Source: Flavobacteriaceae bacterium MAR_2010_188
GTDB lineage: Bacteria; Bacteroidota; Bacteroidia; Flavobacteriales; Flavobacteriaceae
Direction of reading: 5' to 3'
Length of the DNA: 64,000 nt
Assembly (NCBI GenBank): GCA_900104375.1
Contig: LT629302.1
Coordinates: 1,178,001 to 1,242,000, forward strand
In this document: one piece after another, positions 8,749 through 18,108 of the stretch
How positions within the stretch are numbered: position 1 is the stretch's first letter
How the letters are laid out: each line of letters starts with the position of its first letter
Made by a program: the position numbers and the translations under genes
Notes under the pieces: model-generated
What the model was told of the DNA's origin: nothing
What the model saw: only the letters and a program-made list of their open reading frames with translations
Database searches by the model: none

Positions 8749-9685
8749 TCTTTAAATTTTTTAATTGCTCTATTATTTCTGGAATCTGTTTGATGAGATT
8801 CATCTCCCTAAATTTAACCCGAGATTCGTCAGCCGGACTTCCAAAGTAAGATTTATTTCCTTCTAAAGTTCTACCGACCCCAGATTGTGCAGAAATTACG
8901 GCTTTTTCTTTAATCGTTAGCCCACTAGCTATACCGACTTGGCCCCAAATAGTTACGTTATCTTCAACAATAACACAACCAGCAACCGCGGTTTGTGAAG
9001 CAATCAGGCAATTTTTACCAATGAGGGTATCATGACCAATTTGAATTTGATTATCTAATTTTGAACCTTCACCGATTGTTGTATCCGCAGTAACGCCTCG
9101 GTCAATCGTGCAGAGTGCACCAATTTCAACATTATCTTCAATGACTACCCGACCACCAGAAATAAGTTGGTCATAACCTTCCGGTCTTTTCTTGTAATAA
9201 AAAGCAGAGGCTCCTAAAACAGTTCCAGAATGAATGGTAACGTTATTGCCAATGATGCAATTATCATAGATACTCACATTTGGATGAATTATACATCCTT
9301 CGCCTATAACTACATTATTCCCAATAAAACAATTTGGTTGAATGATTGTACTCGAACCAATTTTCGCAGAATCCGCTACGGATTTATTTGCTTTTTGAAA
9401 AGGTTGAAAATGTTTGGTAAGTTTATTAAAATCCCGAAAAGGATCGTCGCTAATAATCAAAGCCTTTCCTTCTGGGCACTCAACCTCCTTATTAATCAAA
9501 ACAATGGTGGCAGCAGACTGCAATGCCTTGTCATAATATTTTGGGTGATCGACAAACACAATATCGCCCGGTTCTACAACATGGATCTCATTGATTCCTT
9601 TAATAGGAAAATTATCCGTACCGACGTATTTACAGTCGATAAATTCAGCAATCTCTTTTAGGGTATATTGTCTAGGAAAATTCAA
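8726..9685 (-). CDS. Second LpxD-like UDP-acylglucosamine N-acyltransferase
   Basis: Protein of 319 residues: an N-terminal LpxD-type uridine-binding domain (to about residue 100) and then a left-handed beta helix of hexapeptide repeats (about 105-290). The region [16 protein letters not shown] carries the histidine equivalent to the LpxD catalytic base. It is a paralogue of the lpxD gene at 12.5-13.5 kb. It lies 6 bp beyond efp. It may act in lipid A acylation with a different acyl-ACP preference, or on another sugar; the sequence alone does not tell. Confidence 0.85.
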   Translation of the reverse strand: MNFPRQYTLKEIAEFIDCKYVGTDNFPIKGINEIHVVEPGDIVFVDHPKYYDKALQSAATIVLINKEVECPEGKALIISDDPFRDFNKLTKHFQPFQKANKSVADSAKIGSSTIIQPNCFIGNNVVIGEGCIIHPNVSIYDNCIIGNNVTIHSGTVLGASAFYYKKRPEGYDQLISGGRVVIEDNVEIGALCTIDRGVTADTTIGEGSKLDNQIQIGHDTLIGKNCLIASQTAVAGCVIVEDNVTIWGQVGIASGLTIKEKAVISAQSGVGRTLEGNKSYFGSPADESRVKFREMNLIKQIPEIIEQLKNLKNDSQGNS

Positions 9686-9691
9686 ATGAAA

Positions 9692-10261
9692 TTATTCTTT
9701 ATTGATTCTTTCCTTATAGGTTCCTTTTTCTGTTTCAATTTTAATTTTATCGCCCTCATTTATAAATAAAGGAACGTTTACTTCTGCACCAGTTTCAACA
9801 GTCGCTGGTTTGGTAGCGTTGGTCGCAGTATTTCCTTTAACCCCAGGCTCGGTGTGCGTAACTTCCAAAATAACACTTGCGGGCATATCTACAGAAAGTG
9901 GCAAATTGTCTTCTGTATTAATTAAAACAGTAACAATTTCTCCTTCCTTTAAAAGACCTGGGCTATCCAATGCTGCTTCTAAAAGTCTGATTTGGGTGTA
10001 GTCTTCAGTGTTCATAAAATGATAGAATTCTTCATCACTGTATAAAAATTGAAATTTATGAGTTTCAACGCGGACATCTTCAATTTTGTGTCCTGCTGAA
10101 AAGGTGTTATCTAGTACTTTTCCATTGGTAACACTCTTCATTTTAGTACGTACAAAGGCAGGTCCTTTACCTGGTTTAACGTGAAGAAATTCAATAATTT
10201 TATAGATATCGTTGTTGTATCTAATACACAATCCGTTGCGTATATCTGATGTACTTGCCAT
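9692..10261 (-). CDS. efp: Translation elongation factor P
   Basis: EF-P of 189 residues relieves ribosome stalling at polyproline stretches. The three KOW/OB domains are complete. The tip loop reads HVKPGKGPAFVRTK, with the modifiable lysine K32 in PGKG as in enterobacterial EF-P. It lies inside the lipid A operon between lpxA and the second lpxD-like gene, 3 and 6 bp from its neighbours, an arrangement known across Flavobacteriia. No dedicated lysine-modifying gene is seen in the window. Confidence 0.96.
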   Translation of the reverse strand: MASTSDIRNGLCIRYNNDIYKIIEFLHVKPGKGPAFVRTKMKSVTNGKVLDNTFSAGHKIEDVRVETHKFQFLYSDEEFYHFMNTEDYTQIRLLEAALDSPGLLKEGEIVTVLINTEDNLPLSVDMPASVILEVTHTEPGVKGNTATNATKPATVETGAEVNVPLFINEGDKIKIETEKGTYKERINKE

Positions 10262-10264
10262 ATA

Positions 10265-11050
10265 TTAATTCGATTTAAAGTAACCTTTCATTATTCCTCT
10301 ATGGGAATTTTTTATAAACTGAAGAATCTCGTCCCTTTCAGGAGTCGCTTCCATTTCGGCTTCAATTATTTCTGAAGCCTGAGTATTATTATAGTTCTGT
10401 TGATAAAGTATTCTATAAATATCTTGAATCTCTTTTATTTTCTCTGGGCTAAAACCTCTTCTTCTTAATCCCACCGAATTAATCCCAACATAAGAAAGTG
10501 GCTCTCTCGCCGCCTTAACGTAAGGTGGAACATCCTTTCTTACCAAAGAACCTCCGGTGACAAACGCATGATTACCAATAGAACAAAATTGATGTACTGC
10601 CGTCATTCCTGCAAGTACCACATAATCGCCGATCAAAATATGGCCAGCTAAGGTAGAATTGTTTGAGAAGATACAATTATTACCTACTAAACAATCGTGA
10701 GCGATATGGCAGTAAGCCATGATAAGGCAATTATCTCCAATAACCGTCTTCATCTTATCTGCAGTACCCCTGTTTATGGTAACACACTCCCTAATCGTAG
10801 TATTGTCTCCTATTTCTGCGGTAGTTTCTTCGTCATTATATTTTAGGTCTTGTGGAACTGCAGAAATTACAGATCCCGGAAAAATATTACAGTTCTTCCC
10901 GATTCTAGCTCCTTCCATTATGGTTACGTTACTCCCAATCCAAGTTCCTTCGCCAATCTTCACATTATTGTAAATTGTGGTAAATGGTTCAATTACGACA
11001 TTCTTTGCGATTTTTGCACCGGGATGCACATAGGCTAATGGTTGATTCAT
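10265..11050 (-). CDS. lpxA: UDP-N-acetylglucosamine acyltransferase
   Basis: First enzyme of lipid A synthesis (261 residues); it transfers a 3-hydroxyacyl chain from ACP to UDP-GlcNAc. The left-handed beta helix covers about residues 1-185; the catalytic histidine is in AYCHIAHDCLVGNN near residue 120. The C-terminal helical domain with SVGLRRRGFS is typical. The gene lies 74 bp downstream of lpxC-fabZ and 3 bp upstream of efp. Confidence 0.95.
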   Translation of the reverse strand: MNQPLAYVHPGAKIAKNVVIEPFTTIYNNVKIGEGTWIGSNVTIMEGARIGKNCNIFPGSVISAVPQDLKYNDEETTAEIGDNTTIRECVTINRGTADKMKTVIGDNCLIMAYCHIAHDCLVGNNCIFSNNSTLAGHILIGDYVVLAGMTAVHQFCSIGNHAFVTGGSLVRKDVPPYVKAAREPLSYVGINSVGLRRRGFSPEKIKEIQDIYRILYQQNYNNTQASEIIEAEMEATPERDEILQFIKNSHRGIMKGYFKSN

Positions 11051-11124
11051 TTTATATTTTTATAATTAGAGCCATCGGTAAATTATAATAATCTATTTTA
11101 ATAGTTTACCAGAAAGCTTCACTT

Positions 11125-12531
11125 TTATTTAACTTTAGAAATCTGAGCCATCAGCTCAGCTTCTGCACATAATTTATTGTTGGCATAAGCATAACCTTGC
11201 ATATGACAAATACCTCGTCTGATCGGCGTAATTAAATCGCACTTAAAGACTAAAGTATCGCCTGGCATCACCTTCAACTTAAACTTAACTTTGTCAATCT
11301 TCATAAAGAAGGTTAAGTAATTTTCTGGGTCTGGTACGGTACTTAAAACTAATATTCCGCCAGTTTGCGCCATTGCTTCAACAATCAAAACCCCAGGCAT
11401 TACTGGCGCTCCAGGAAAATGTCCTTGGAAGAATGGTTCGTTCATAGTAACATTCTTAATCCCCAAAACGTGAGAATCAGAAAGTTCAAAAATTTTATCG
11501 ATCAACAAAAATGGTGGTCGATGAGGAAGCATGTTCATTATCTGATTGACATCCATCAAAGGTTCTTGATTTAAATCTACGTTGGGAACGTGATTGCGTC
11601 TTTCATTTTTAATAATCTTTGATAATTTTTTAGCAAACTGGGTGTTGATGTAATGACCCGGTTTATTAGCAATAATTTTTCCTTTAAGATGAATCCCGAT
11701 CAAGGACAAATCACCTAAAACATCCAATAATTTATGACGCGCCGCTTCATTTGGATAGTGAAGGGTCAGGTTGTCCAAGATACCATTCGGCTTTACTGCA
11801 ATTGATTCTTTATTGAAAGCAATTCTTAGCTTTTTCATCGTTTCTGGGGATAATTCCTTATCCACATAAACGATTGCATTATTTAGATCCCCACCTTTAA
11901 TAAGACCATTCTCTAATAACATTTCGATTTCATGAAGAAAACTAAAAGTCCTAGAATTGGCTATTTCATTTTTAAATTCTGAAATCGTATTTAAAGTAGC
12001 ATTTTGGGTACCTAATACTTTAGTGCCAAAATCTACCATGGTGGTCACTTGATATTCTTTTGCCGGCATGACGATAATTTCGCTACCGGTTTTTTCGTCT
12101 GTGTATGAGATGACTTCAGAAACAACATAGGCTTCACGGAAATCATTTTGTTCTTCAATGCCCGCATCTTCTATGGCTTTAACGAAAAATTTTGCAGAAC
12201 CATCCATAATAGGCGGCTCTGATGCATTAAGTTCCATGATAACATTGTCCAGATCCATACCCACCAATGCAGCCAAAACATGTTCTGAAGTTTGAATGAT
12301 AACCCCATTTTTTTCTAAACAAGTTCCCCGTTGGGTATTGGTAACATAATTAGCGTCTGCTTCTATAGTCGGCGATCCTTCTAAATCTACTCTTTTAAAT
12401 GCAAAACCCGTATTTACCGGCGCAGGACAAAATGTAATGGTTACTTCTCGTCCGGTATGTAAACCCACACCCGTTAAAGAAATCTCCTTCTTTATTGTCT
12501 TCTGTTTAACGTCAGTCTTTATTATTGCCAT
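11125..12531 (-). CDS. lpxC-fabZ: Bifunctional UDP-3-O-acyl-GlcNAc deacetylase / 3-hydroxyacyl-ACP dehydratase
   Basis: Fusion protein of 468 residues. The N-terminal LpxC part (about 1-310) removes the acetyl group from UDP-3-O-acyl-GlcNAc; it has TSEHVLAAL (zinc ligand region), and HKLLDVLGD with the second zinc His and Asp. The C-terminal part (about 320-468) is FabZ, with [11 protein letters not shown] and [11 protein letters not shown], the hot-dog dehydratase. This fusion is a known Bacteroidota feature and links lipid A and fatty acid synthesis. Its start overlaps the 3' end of lpxD by 20 bp. Confidence 0.96.
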   Translation of the reverse strand: MAIIKTDVKQKTIKKEISLTGVGLHTGREVTITFCPAPVNTGFAFKRVDLEGSPTIEADANYVTNTQRGTCLEKNGVIIQTSEHVLAALVGMDLDNVIMELNASEPPIMDGSAKFFVKAIEDAGIEEQNDFREAYVVSEVISYTDEKTGSEIIVMPAKEYQVTTMVDFGTKVLGTQNATLNTISEFKNEIANSRTFSFLHEIEMLLENGLIKGGDLNNAIVYVDKELSPETMKKLRIAFNKESIAVKPNGILDNLTLHYPNEAARHKLLDVLGDLSLIGIHLKGKIIANKPGHYINTQFAKKLSKIIKNERRNHVPNVDLNQEPLMDVNQIMNMLPHRPPFLLIDKIFELSDSHVLGIKNVTMNEPFFQGHFPGAPVMPGVLIVEAMAQTGGILVLSTVPDPENYLTFFMKIDKVKFKLKVMPGDTLVFKCDLITPIRRGICHMQGYAYANNKLCAEAELMAQISKVK

Positions 12532-13546
12532 TTATCTTTTTATCTAATTCGTTTAAATTCTTTACAGTTTTTGGTAGGTTTTTGAAGTGAACATAAGATT
12601 TGTTGTATTCTCCATAATTAAATGCAGGCGAACCTTGAAGAACTTCGTTATCCTTCACATTTCTTCCTATCCCCGATTGAGCTTGAATTTTTACATTATC
12701 ACCAATCGTGATGTGACCAGCAAAGCCAACCTGTCCTCCGATTTGGCAGTTCTTTCCGATCTTGGTAGAGCCGGCAATCCCCGTTTGAGCAGCGATAACT
12801 GTATTTTCTCCAATTTCAACGTTATGCGCAATCTGTATCTGATTGTCTAGTTTAACCCCATTCCTTATAATAGTAGAACCCAAGGTGGCCCTATCTATTG
12901 TGGTTGCTGCACCAACATCTACATTATTTTCGATAATAACATTTCCTGTTTGTGGAACCTTAATATATTCTCCTTTTTCATTAGGGGCAAATCCAAAACC
13001 GTCTGCACCAATAATAACTCCACTATTAAGGACACAATCTTGCCCGATAATGGTTTCAGAATAAATACGTACACCTGAAAATATTATGGTATTCTCTCCA
13101 ATTGTAACATTATCACCAATATATGAATTTGGAAAAACTTTTACATTATTCGCAAGTTTTACATTCTCACCAAGGTAAGTAAACGCTCCAACATAGATGT
13201 TTTCTCCTAGGGAACTTGTTTCGGATATAAAAGATGGGGTTTCGATACCCGACTTATTCAACTTTACTTGGTTATAATATTCAAGTAATTTTGAAAACGA
13301 TTTATAGGCGTCATCGACCTTAATTAAGGTCGTGCTTAGAGAATTTTCGGCCTCAAAGGTCTTGTTCACAATCGTGATTGAAGCCTTAGTGGAATATATG
13401 AATGATTTGTACTTTGGATTTGCCAAGAAAGTAAGAGAACCTTCTGTACCTTCCTCTATCTTAGCCAGTTTAGAAACTTCGACATCTGGGTCACCAACAA
13501 TATCTCCTTCCAAAATGCCTGCTATTTGAGTGGCTGTGAACTTCAT
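12512..13546 (-). CDS. lpxD: UDP-3-O-acylglucosamine N-acyltransferase
   Basis: Third lipid A enzyme (344 residues). An N-terminal uridine-binding domain precedes a long hexapeptide-repeat beta helix (about 105-320). [16 protein letters not shown] contains the catalytic histidine and AAQTGIAGS follows, as in LpxD. It is the first gene of the lipid A operon; a candidate -7 box is 144 nt upstream, giving a long leader. The second, shorter LpxD-like protein is encoded four genes downstream. Confidence 0.95.
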   Translation of the reverse strand: MKFTATQIAGILEGDIVGDPDVEVSKLAKIEEGTEGSLTFLANPKYKSFIYSTKASITIVNKTFEAENSLSTTLIKVDDAYKSFSKLLEYYNQVKLNKSGIETPSFISETSSLGENIYVGAFTYLGENVKLANNVKVFPNSYIGDNVTIGENTIIFSGVRIYSETIIGQDCVLNSGVIIGADGFGFAPNEKGEYIKVPQTGNVIIENNVDVGAATTIDRATLGSTIIRNGVKLDNQIQIAHNVEIGENTVIAAQTGIAGSTKIGKNCQIGGQVGFAGHITIGDNVKIQAQSGIGRNVKDNEVLQGSPAFNYGEYNKSYVHFKNLPKTVKNLNELDKKINGNNKD

Positions 13547-13689
13547 GTAATACCGAAATTAAAACAATTTCTTAATAAATAATGATAAAGAGGCGAACGA
13601 AACTTTGTGCGGCGTTTACTATCTGTAAAATTATGGATTACAATGCTAAATGACTGTGATATATTAAAAAACCATTGGTTCATTTGACG

Positions 13690-13697
13690 CAAAAATA
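13690..13697 (-). promoter_or_regulatory. Candidate -7 box for the lipid A operon
   Basis: TATTTTTG on the minus strand matches TAnnTTTG in the 162-bp gap upstream of lpxD. It would give a leader of roughly 135 nt. No good -33 element is seen, so this is only a candidate. Confidence 0.35.
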
Positions 13698-13708
13698 GAA
13701 AAAATGTA

Positions 13709-14938
13709 TCAAATAACGCCTTTGGGATAGCACATATAATATCTGACCGACGGTTTGGATAGGGCATTTAGATTTAATTGATCAGAGGCTTTTGTGATTG
13801 ATTTTACTTTTCCGGATTTGGTCAAGATTTTTATCTCTTGATTATTTATCTGATATGCTTGATTTGAAATCTGTCCAGAAAAAACAAAATAGTCTGTTTC
13901 ATCTTTATTAATCCCGTATTTCTCAATTAAGTTTTCACGGTATTGCGTTAGTTGTGATTCTTCAATAGGATGATTTCTTACCTTAATCTTTAGTAAGGTT
14001 CGATTGATTATCATATCGCAGAGAGTTTTCAAGATAAAATCATCGTGCATTTGCCAATTCTTCATCGCCGAAATTATATCGTAGTCATCTAACCTCGAAA
14101 AAATCACAAGAATTTCATCATTAAAACTATCTTCCCCTATTTCATTATTTAGAAAATATTTTAGGGCAAAACTGCATTCTAGATTCTGACCGAGGTTAGT
14201 AAGTTCTTTTGCTCTCTTTAATACTCTAGTTAGTAACTCTTCTGCAACGATTCCTGTTTTGTGTAGATACACTTGCCAATACATAAAACGTCGAGCCACC
14301 AAAAACTTTTCTATGCTATAAATTCCTTTTTCTTCAACCACTAACTGATTGTCCTTTACATTAAGCATCGTAATAAGGCGCTCGCTATTGACGTTTCCTT
14401 CTGAAACCCCTGTATAAAAACTGTCGCGTTTTAAATAGTCCGAACGGTCCATATCCATTTGGCTCGAAATGAGTTGGCACATAAAATGACGCTCATATTC
14501 TCCTTTAAAAATCTTAATCGCGAGAGTTAAACTTCCGTTAAATTCCTCATTCAACTTATTCATGAAAATAAGAGAGATTTTCTCGTGGGAGATACTATTT
14601 ACAATGCTATGCTCCATTGCATGAGAAAAGGGTCCGTGCCCAATATCGTGCAATAAAATAGCGACAAATAAGGCAGATTCTTCATCAGGTGATATTATCA
14701 CGCCCTTAAACCTCAGTACGTTAACGGCTTTTTGCATTAAATGCATACAACCTAGGGCATGATGAAATCTGGTATGATGTGCTCCGGGATAAACTAAATA
14801 AGATAATCCCATTTGAGAAATTCGACGTAATCTTTGAAAATATTTATGTTCAATTAAGTCGAAAATCTGGGAATTCGGAATAGTAATAAATCCGTAAATT
14901 GGATCGTTAAATATCTTGAGTTTGTTGCTTTTCTTCAA
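13709..14938 (-). CDS. HD-domain phosphohydrolase (SAMHD1/dGTPase-like)
   Basis: Protein of 409 residues in the HD superfamily branch that holds SAMHD1-like dNTP triphosphohydrolases. The metal set is complete: HTRFHHALG near residue 55, HD at 97-98 in LLHDIGHGPFSHAMEH, and the distant Asp in SQMDMDRSDYL. The substrate may be dNTPs or another nucleotide; family members vary. It is divergent from porX with only 34 bp between the two ATGs. Its own -7 box lies directly before the porX start. Confidence 0.88.
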   Translation of the reverse strand: MKKSNKLKIFNDPIYGFITIPNSQIFDLIEHKYFQRLRRISQMGLSYLVYPGAHHTRFHHALGCMHLMQKAVNVLRFKGVIISPDEESALFVAILLHDIGHGPFSHAMEHSIVNSISHEKISLIFMNKLNEEFNGSLTLAIKIFKGEYERHFMCQLISSQMDMDRSDYLKRDSFYTGVSEGNVNSERLITMLNVKDNQLVVEEKGIYSIEKFLVARRFMYWQVYLHKTGIVAEELLTRVLKRAKELTNLGQNLECSFALKYFLNNEIGEDSFNDEILVIFSRLDDYDIISAMKNWQMHDDFILKTLCDMIINRTLLKIKVRNHPIEESQLTQYRENLIEKYGINKDETDYFVFSGQISNQAYQINNQEIKILTKSGKVKSITKASDQLNLNALSKPSVRYYMCYPKGVI

Positions 14939-14963
14939 ACGCTACTAATTAAGCATTAATAAA

Positions 14964-14971
14964 CAAATATA
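14964..14971 (-). promoter_or_regulatory. -7 box for the HD phosphohydrolase gene
   Basis: TATATTTG on the minus strand, exact TAnnTTTG match, predicted transcript start about 19 nt before the HD-gene ATG. The box ends one base before the porX start codon, so porX must be transcribed from within the HD gene 5' part, and expression of the two may interfere. Confidence 0.55.
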
Positions 14972-14972
14972 C

Positions 14973-16523
14973 ATGAACGATATAAATATTCTTTGGGTGG
15001 ACGATGAAATTGATTTGTTGAAACCACACATCATTTTCCTCGAAAAAAAGAATTACAAAGTTACCACCTGCAAGAGCGGAACAGAGGCTTTGGAAGTGAT
15101 AAATGACAAGCCCTTCGATATCGTTTTTTTAGATGAAAATATGCCAGGTCTTACCGGACTTGAAACTCTTACGGAAATCAAAGAGAAACGTGCCGATATT
15201 CCCGTGGTGATGATCACTAAGAGTGAAGAAGAGTATATTATGGAAGAAGCAATCGGTAGCAAAATTGCCGATTATCTTATAAAGCCGGTAAATCCAAATC
15301 AAATTCTGTTAAGTCTAAAAAAGAATTTGGATCATTCTAGGTTAATTTCAGAAAAGACCACATCAAATTACCAACAAGTCTTTAGAAAAATATCGATGGA
15401 CTTAGCAATGGTGAATTCCTTTGAAGAATGGTCAGAACTTTACCAACGTCTAATTTATTGGGAATTACAATTAGAAGATATTGAAGACGTAGGGATGACA
15501 GAAATCCTAGAATCCCAAAAGACGGAAGCCAATCAACAATTCGGGAAATTTATTGAGAAAAATTACCAAGATTGTTTTGAAGGTGGCGATGCGCCGGTCA
15601 TGTCCCATACTTTATTTAAGCAGAAAATAGTTCCTGAACTTAGTAAAGATCAACCGACACTTTTAGTGGTTATAGATAATATGCGTTACGACCAATGGAA
15701 GGCGTTTGAGCCCATTGTGGCTAACTATTATAAAAAACAGGAAGAAAGCAGTTACTACAGTATCTTGCCAACTGCGACCCAATATGCGCGAAATGCTATT
15801 TTTAGTGGGTTAATGCCGAGTGACATGGAGAAACTTTTTCCACAGTTCTGGAAAAACGATACAGACGAAGGCGGAAAGAACTTGCATGAAGAGGATTTTC
15901 TGAACACACAATTAAAGAGACTAGGTATTCGGGATTATAAAACCGAATATCATAAAATCACTAATTTAAAGTCCGGTAAAAAACTGGTTGAAAACTTTAA
16001 GTCTTTAAAAGATAATGACCTAACCGTCATCGTTTATAATTTTGTGGATATGCTTTCCCATTCTAAAACAGAAATGGAAGTTGTAAAAGAACTAGCAAGT
16101 AATGACAAAGCATATCGTTCTTTAACCGTTAGTTGGTTTAAAAATTCACCGCTGCTAGAAATGATTCAGATGGCGCAGCAAATGGGATTTAAATTAATCC
16201 TTACCACTGACCATGGAACCATTAATGTAAAAAATCCTAGTAAAGTTATTGGGGACAGGGATACAAGTTTAAATCTTCGTTATAAAACTGGTAGAAGCCT
16301 AACATTTGATAAGAAAGATGTATTTGCTATTAAGTCACCAAAAGATGTGCACTTGCCTTTATTAACTATGAGCAGCTCGTTTATTTTTGCCAAAGGAGAT
16401 TTATTTCTAGCCTACCCCAACAATTTTAATCATTATGTAAGCTACTACCGTAATACATATCAACACGGAGGAGTTTCGTTGGAAGAAATGGTAATCCCTT
16501 TTGTGGTAATGACCCCTAAATAA
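14973..16523 (+). CDS. porX: PorX-type response regulator with PglZ domain
   Basis: Protein of 516 residues. Receiver domain at residues 1-125: acidic pair D10/D11, phosphoacceptor D54 in VFLDENMPG, and the conserved Lys in YLIKPVNP. A helical linker follows, then a PglZ/alkaline-phosphatase-superfamily domain (about 205-510) with VVIDNMRYDQW and LTTDHGTINVKNP as metal-binding segments. This is the architecture of PorX, which with the PorY kinase regulates the type IX secretion system in Bacteroidota; the PglZ domain has been reported to hydrolyse oligonucleotides. PorY is not in the window. Confidence 0.93.
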   Translation: MNDINILWVDDEIDLLKPHIIFLEKKNYKVTTCKSGTEALEVINDKPFDIVFLDENMPGLTGLETLTEIKEKRADIPVVMITKSEEEYIMEEAIGSKIADYLIKPVNPNQILLSLKKNLDHSRLISEKTTSNYQQVFRKISMDLAMVNSFEEWSELYQRLIYWELQLEDIEDVGMTEILESQKTEANQQFGKFIEKNYQDCFEGGDAPVMSHTLFKQKIVPELSKDQPTLLVVIDNMRYDQWKAFEPIVANYYKKQEESSYYSILPTATQYARNAIFSGLMPSDMEKLFPQFWKNDTDEGGKNLHEEDFLNTQLKRLGIRDYKTEYHKITNLKSGKKLVENFKSLKDNDLTVIVYNFVDMLSHSKTEMEVVKELASNDKAYRSLTVSWFKNSPLLEMIQMAQQMGFKLILTTDHGTINVKNPSKVIGDRDTSLNLRYKTGRSLTFDKKDVFAIKSPKDVHLPLLTMSSSFIFAKGDLFLAYPNNFNHYVSYYRNTYQHGGVSLEEMVIPFVVMTPK

Positions 16524-16718
16524 TAGGTTATCAGCAGATTACCCTTTATTTCTTGCCAATGTGTTTGAATAATTTAAAGCCCTAAATAATCACTTTCAGT
16601 GCTTTATTTTTTGTTATTTTCTTCCACCAAGTGCAAAATAATCCGACGAAGTGCTATTTTTTTTGGTTATTTCGAAACATTTTTCGTATAATTGTCCTTT
16701 AAATAACTAACAAAACCA

Positions 16719-17174
16719 GTGGAATTCAGATTTAATTTAGAAAATATTGATTCTATCGCACAAAAGATTGCAGAAAGTTTACAGTCCAAAGTTGTTCTTT
16801 TCTATGGACAAATGGGCAGCGGTAAAACAACATTGATTAAATCCTTAACGCGAGTTCTTGGCAGCAATGATAATGTAACCAGCCCAACCTATTCGCTGGT
16901 CAATGAATACAAAGGAGACGAAATTGGTATTTTTCATTTTGATTTGTACCGCTTGAAAGATGAAAGAGAAGCAATTGATTTTGGATTTGAAGAGTATCTA
17001 GATCATGGAAATCTCGTATTGATTGAATGGCCAGAAAAAGTGTTAGAATTATTGCCAGAATCAGTTGATGTGATATCACTTCAACAGGAAGAAAATGGCT
17101 CCAGAACCCTCAAATTATACCTAAAAATAGATTTAACCGATAAAAAGCTTATGATGACTCAAAATTTTTACTAA
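16719..17174 (+). CDS. tsaE: tRNA threonylcarbamoyladenosine biosynthesis ATPase
   Basis: TsaE-type P-loop ATPase of 151 residues that works with TsaB and TsaD in forming t6A37 on ANN-decoding tRNAs. Walker A GQMGSGKTTL (about 31-40), SPTYSLVNEY near 62 and HFDLYRL near 78 are diagnostic. The frame begins at GTG; no in-frame ATG exists near the expected N-terminus, so a GTG start is chosen. It follows porX by 195 bp. Confidence 0.93.
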   Translation: MEFRFNLENIDSIAQKIAESLQSKVVLFYGQMGSGKTTLIKSLTRVLGSNDNVTSPTYSLVNEYKGDEIGIFHFDLYRLKDEREAIDFGFEEYLDHGNLVLIEWPEKVLELLPESVDVISLQQEENGSRTLKLYLKIDLTDKKLMMTQNFY

Positions 17175-17291
17175 AATTTTGGCAATGTGCCGCCACGCTA
17201 TTTCTAAGTACTACGGAAAAACCGTAATAGAAGGTGCGTTTAACTAGTTATCTTTAACAACGGATTAACAGCCAAAGCTTTATGGACGCTG

Positions 17292-17299
17292 TATCTTTG
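17292..17299 (+). promoter_or_regulatory. -7 box before the small secreted protein
   Basis: TATCTTTG, exact TAnnTTTG match, 31 bp before the ATG at 17331. It supports transcription of the small ORF and the overlapping membrane-protein gene as one unit. The -33 region (TTAACA-rich) is weak. Confidence 0.5.
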
Positions 17300-17330
17300 G
17301 AAAGAATTAATTAATTAAATCCCTTAAATT

Positions 17331-17474
17331 ATGAAAACTAAAAAGTACGTACTAGCAATTGCGATCTTTGGAGGCGTATTGTTTGCAGCATCAGCTACAA
17401 ACCTTATTGATCTAAATGAGCAATCTACAACAGCAGTCGACAAAACAAAAATCAAAATTCCCGCCAACGGATAA
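17331..17474 (+). CDS. Small exported protein, 47 residues
   Basis: Reads MKTKKYVLAIAIFGGVLF and then AASA, a short signal-peptide-like helix with basic N-terminus and an Ala-x-Ala-like exit near residue 22; the rest is a short Asp/Thr/Lys-rich tail ending IKIPANG. It is preceded by a clear -7 box and has ordinary codon use. Its last 59 bp overlap, in another frame, the first codons of the membrane-protein gene at 17416. I do not recognise the family beyond a resemblance to short signal-peptide proteins found in flavobacteria; function is unknown. Confidence 0.6.
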   Translation: MKTKKYVLAIAIFGGVLFAASATNLIDLNEQSTTAVDKTKIKIPANG

Positions 17475-18003
17475 TTTTGATAAAAATCTCTTGAACTTGA
17501 AGGATACGACAAGATTCAATAGAAATTTAATTGTAGGGAGTTTGATAGCAACTTTAATTGCTTCAACTCCCTTTGTTTTTTATTTATACGAAGCTGTACC
17601 AGATACTCCTGTTTGGGACACTTTATTCTTCACTTATAACAGTGCCTTCTACGGATCAGCCAGAGTAGGTATTTGGGTTCTAATGGCAAAATTAATGCCT
17701 TTATTGCTTGTGCTTATTTGGTTCTTTACTTGTAGGCACTGGTGGTATCATGTAATTACAGTACCTATCTTTATGTTTATTTACCAAATAATTGGAGCCC
17801 TAAATGAAGATGTAATATTAATGGATGAATTTGATCTTATTTATATGCTACCAATCATGGCAGTCGTCATACCTTCAATTTATCTAATTAGAGCCAAGAT
17901 GTTTAATAAAGTTAATGATGTAGATAAATCAATGGCAGAGTTAGAAGACGAATTCAGAATCGGTGGCAAGGGATTTTTCGGAAGACTTAGTGATTATTTT
18001 TAA
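17416..18003 (+). CDS. Integral membrane protein of unknown function
   Basis: Protein of 195 residues with a polar N-terminus (about 1-35) and four likely membrane helices (about 38-60, 90-108, 115-137, 148-168), then a charged tail with ELEDEFRIGGKGFFGRL. No recognised domain. The start is the first ATG of the frame and lies inside the small secreted-protein ORF; a later start would cut into the first helix only after residue 38, where no Met is present, so the overlap is real. Position between tsaE and ald gives no functional clue. Confidence 0.72.
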   Translation: MSNLQQQSTKQKSKFPPTDNFDKNLLNLKDTTRFNRNLIVGSLIATLIASTPFVFYLYEAVPDTPVWDTLFFTYNSAFYGSARVGIWVLMAKLMPLLLVLIWFFTCRHWWYHVITVPIFMFIYQIIGALNEDVILMDEFDLIYMLPIMAVVIPSIYLIRAKMFNKVNDVDKSMAELEDEFRIGGKGFFGRLSDYF

Positions 18004-18108
18004 AATAAGGTTCCACCCTACTTCAAATTTATTGGAATAAAGAATTCATACTTTCATATTTTTTGTAATTGAAAAATAGTCGTAATTTGATTTACTAATT
18101 AAACCAAC

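Noticed and set aside
13543-13767. 74-codon frame at the 3' end of the HD gene
   Set aside because: It overlaps the HD phosphohydrolase coding sequence in another frame, has no start context or family likeness, and is a shadow frame.
16524-16718. Intrinsic terminator after porX
   Set aside because: AAAGC and GCTTT can pair only around a loop of about 20 bases; too weak to call despite a T-rich run.
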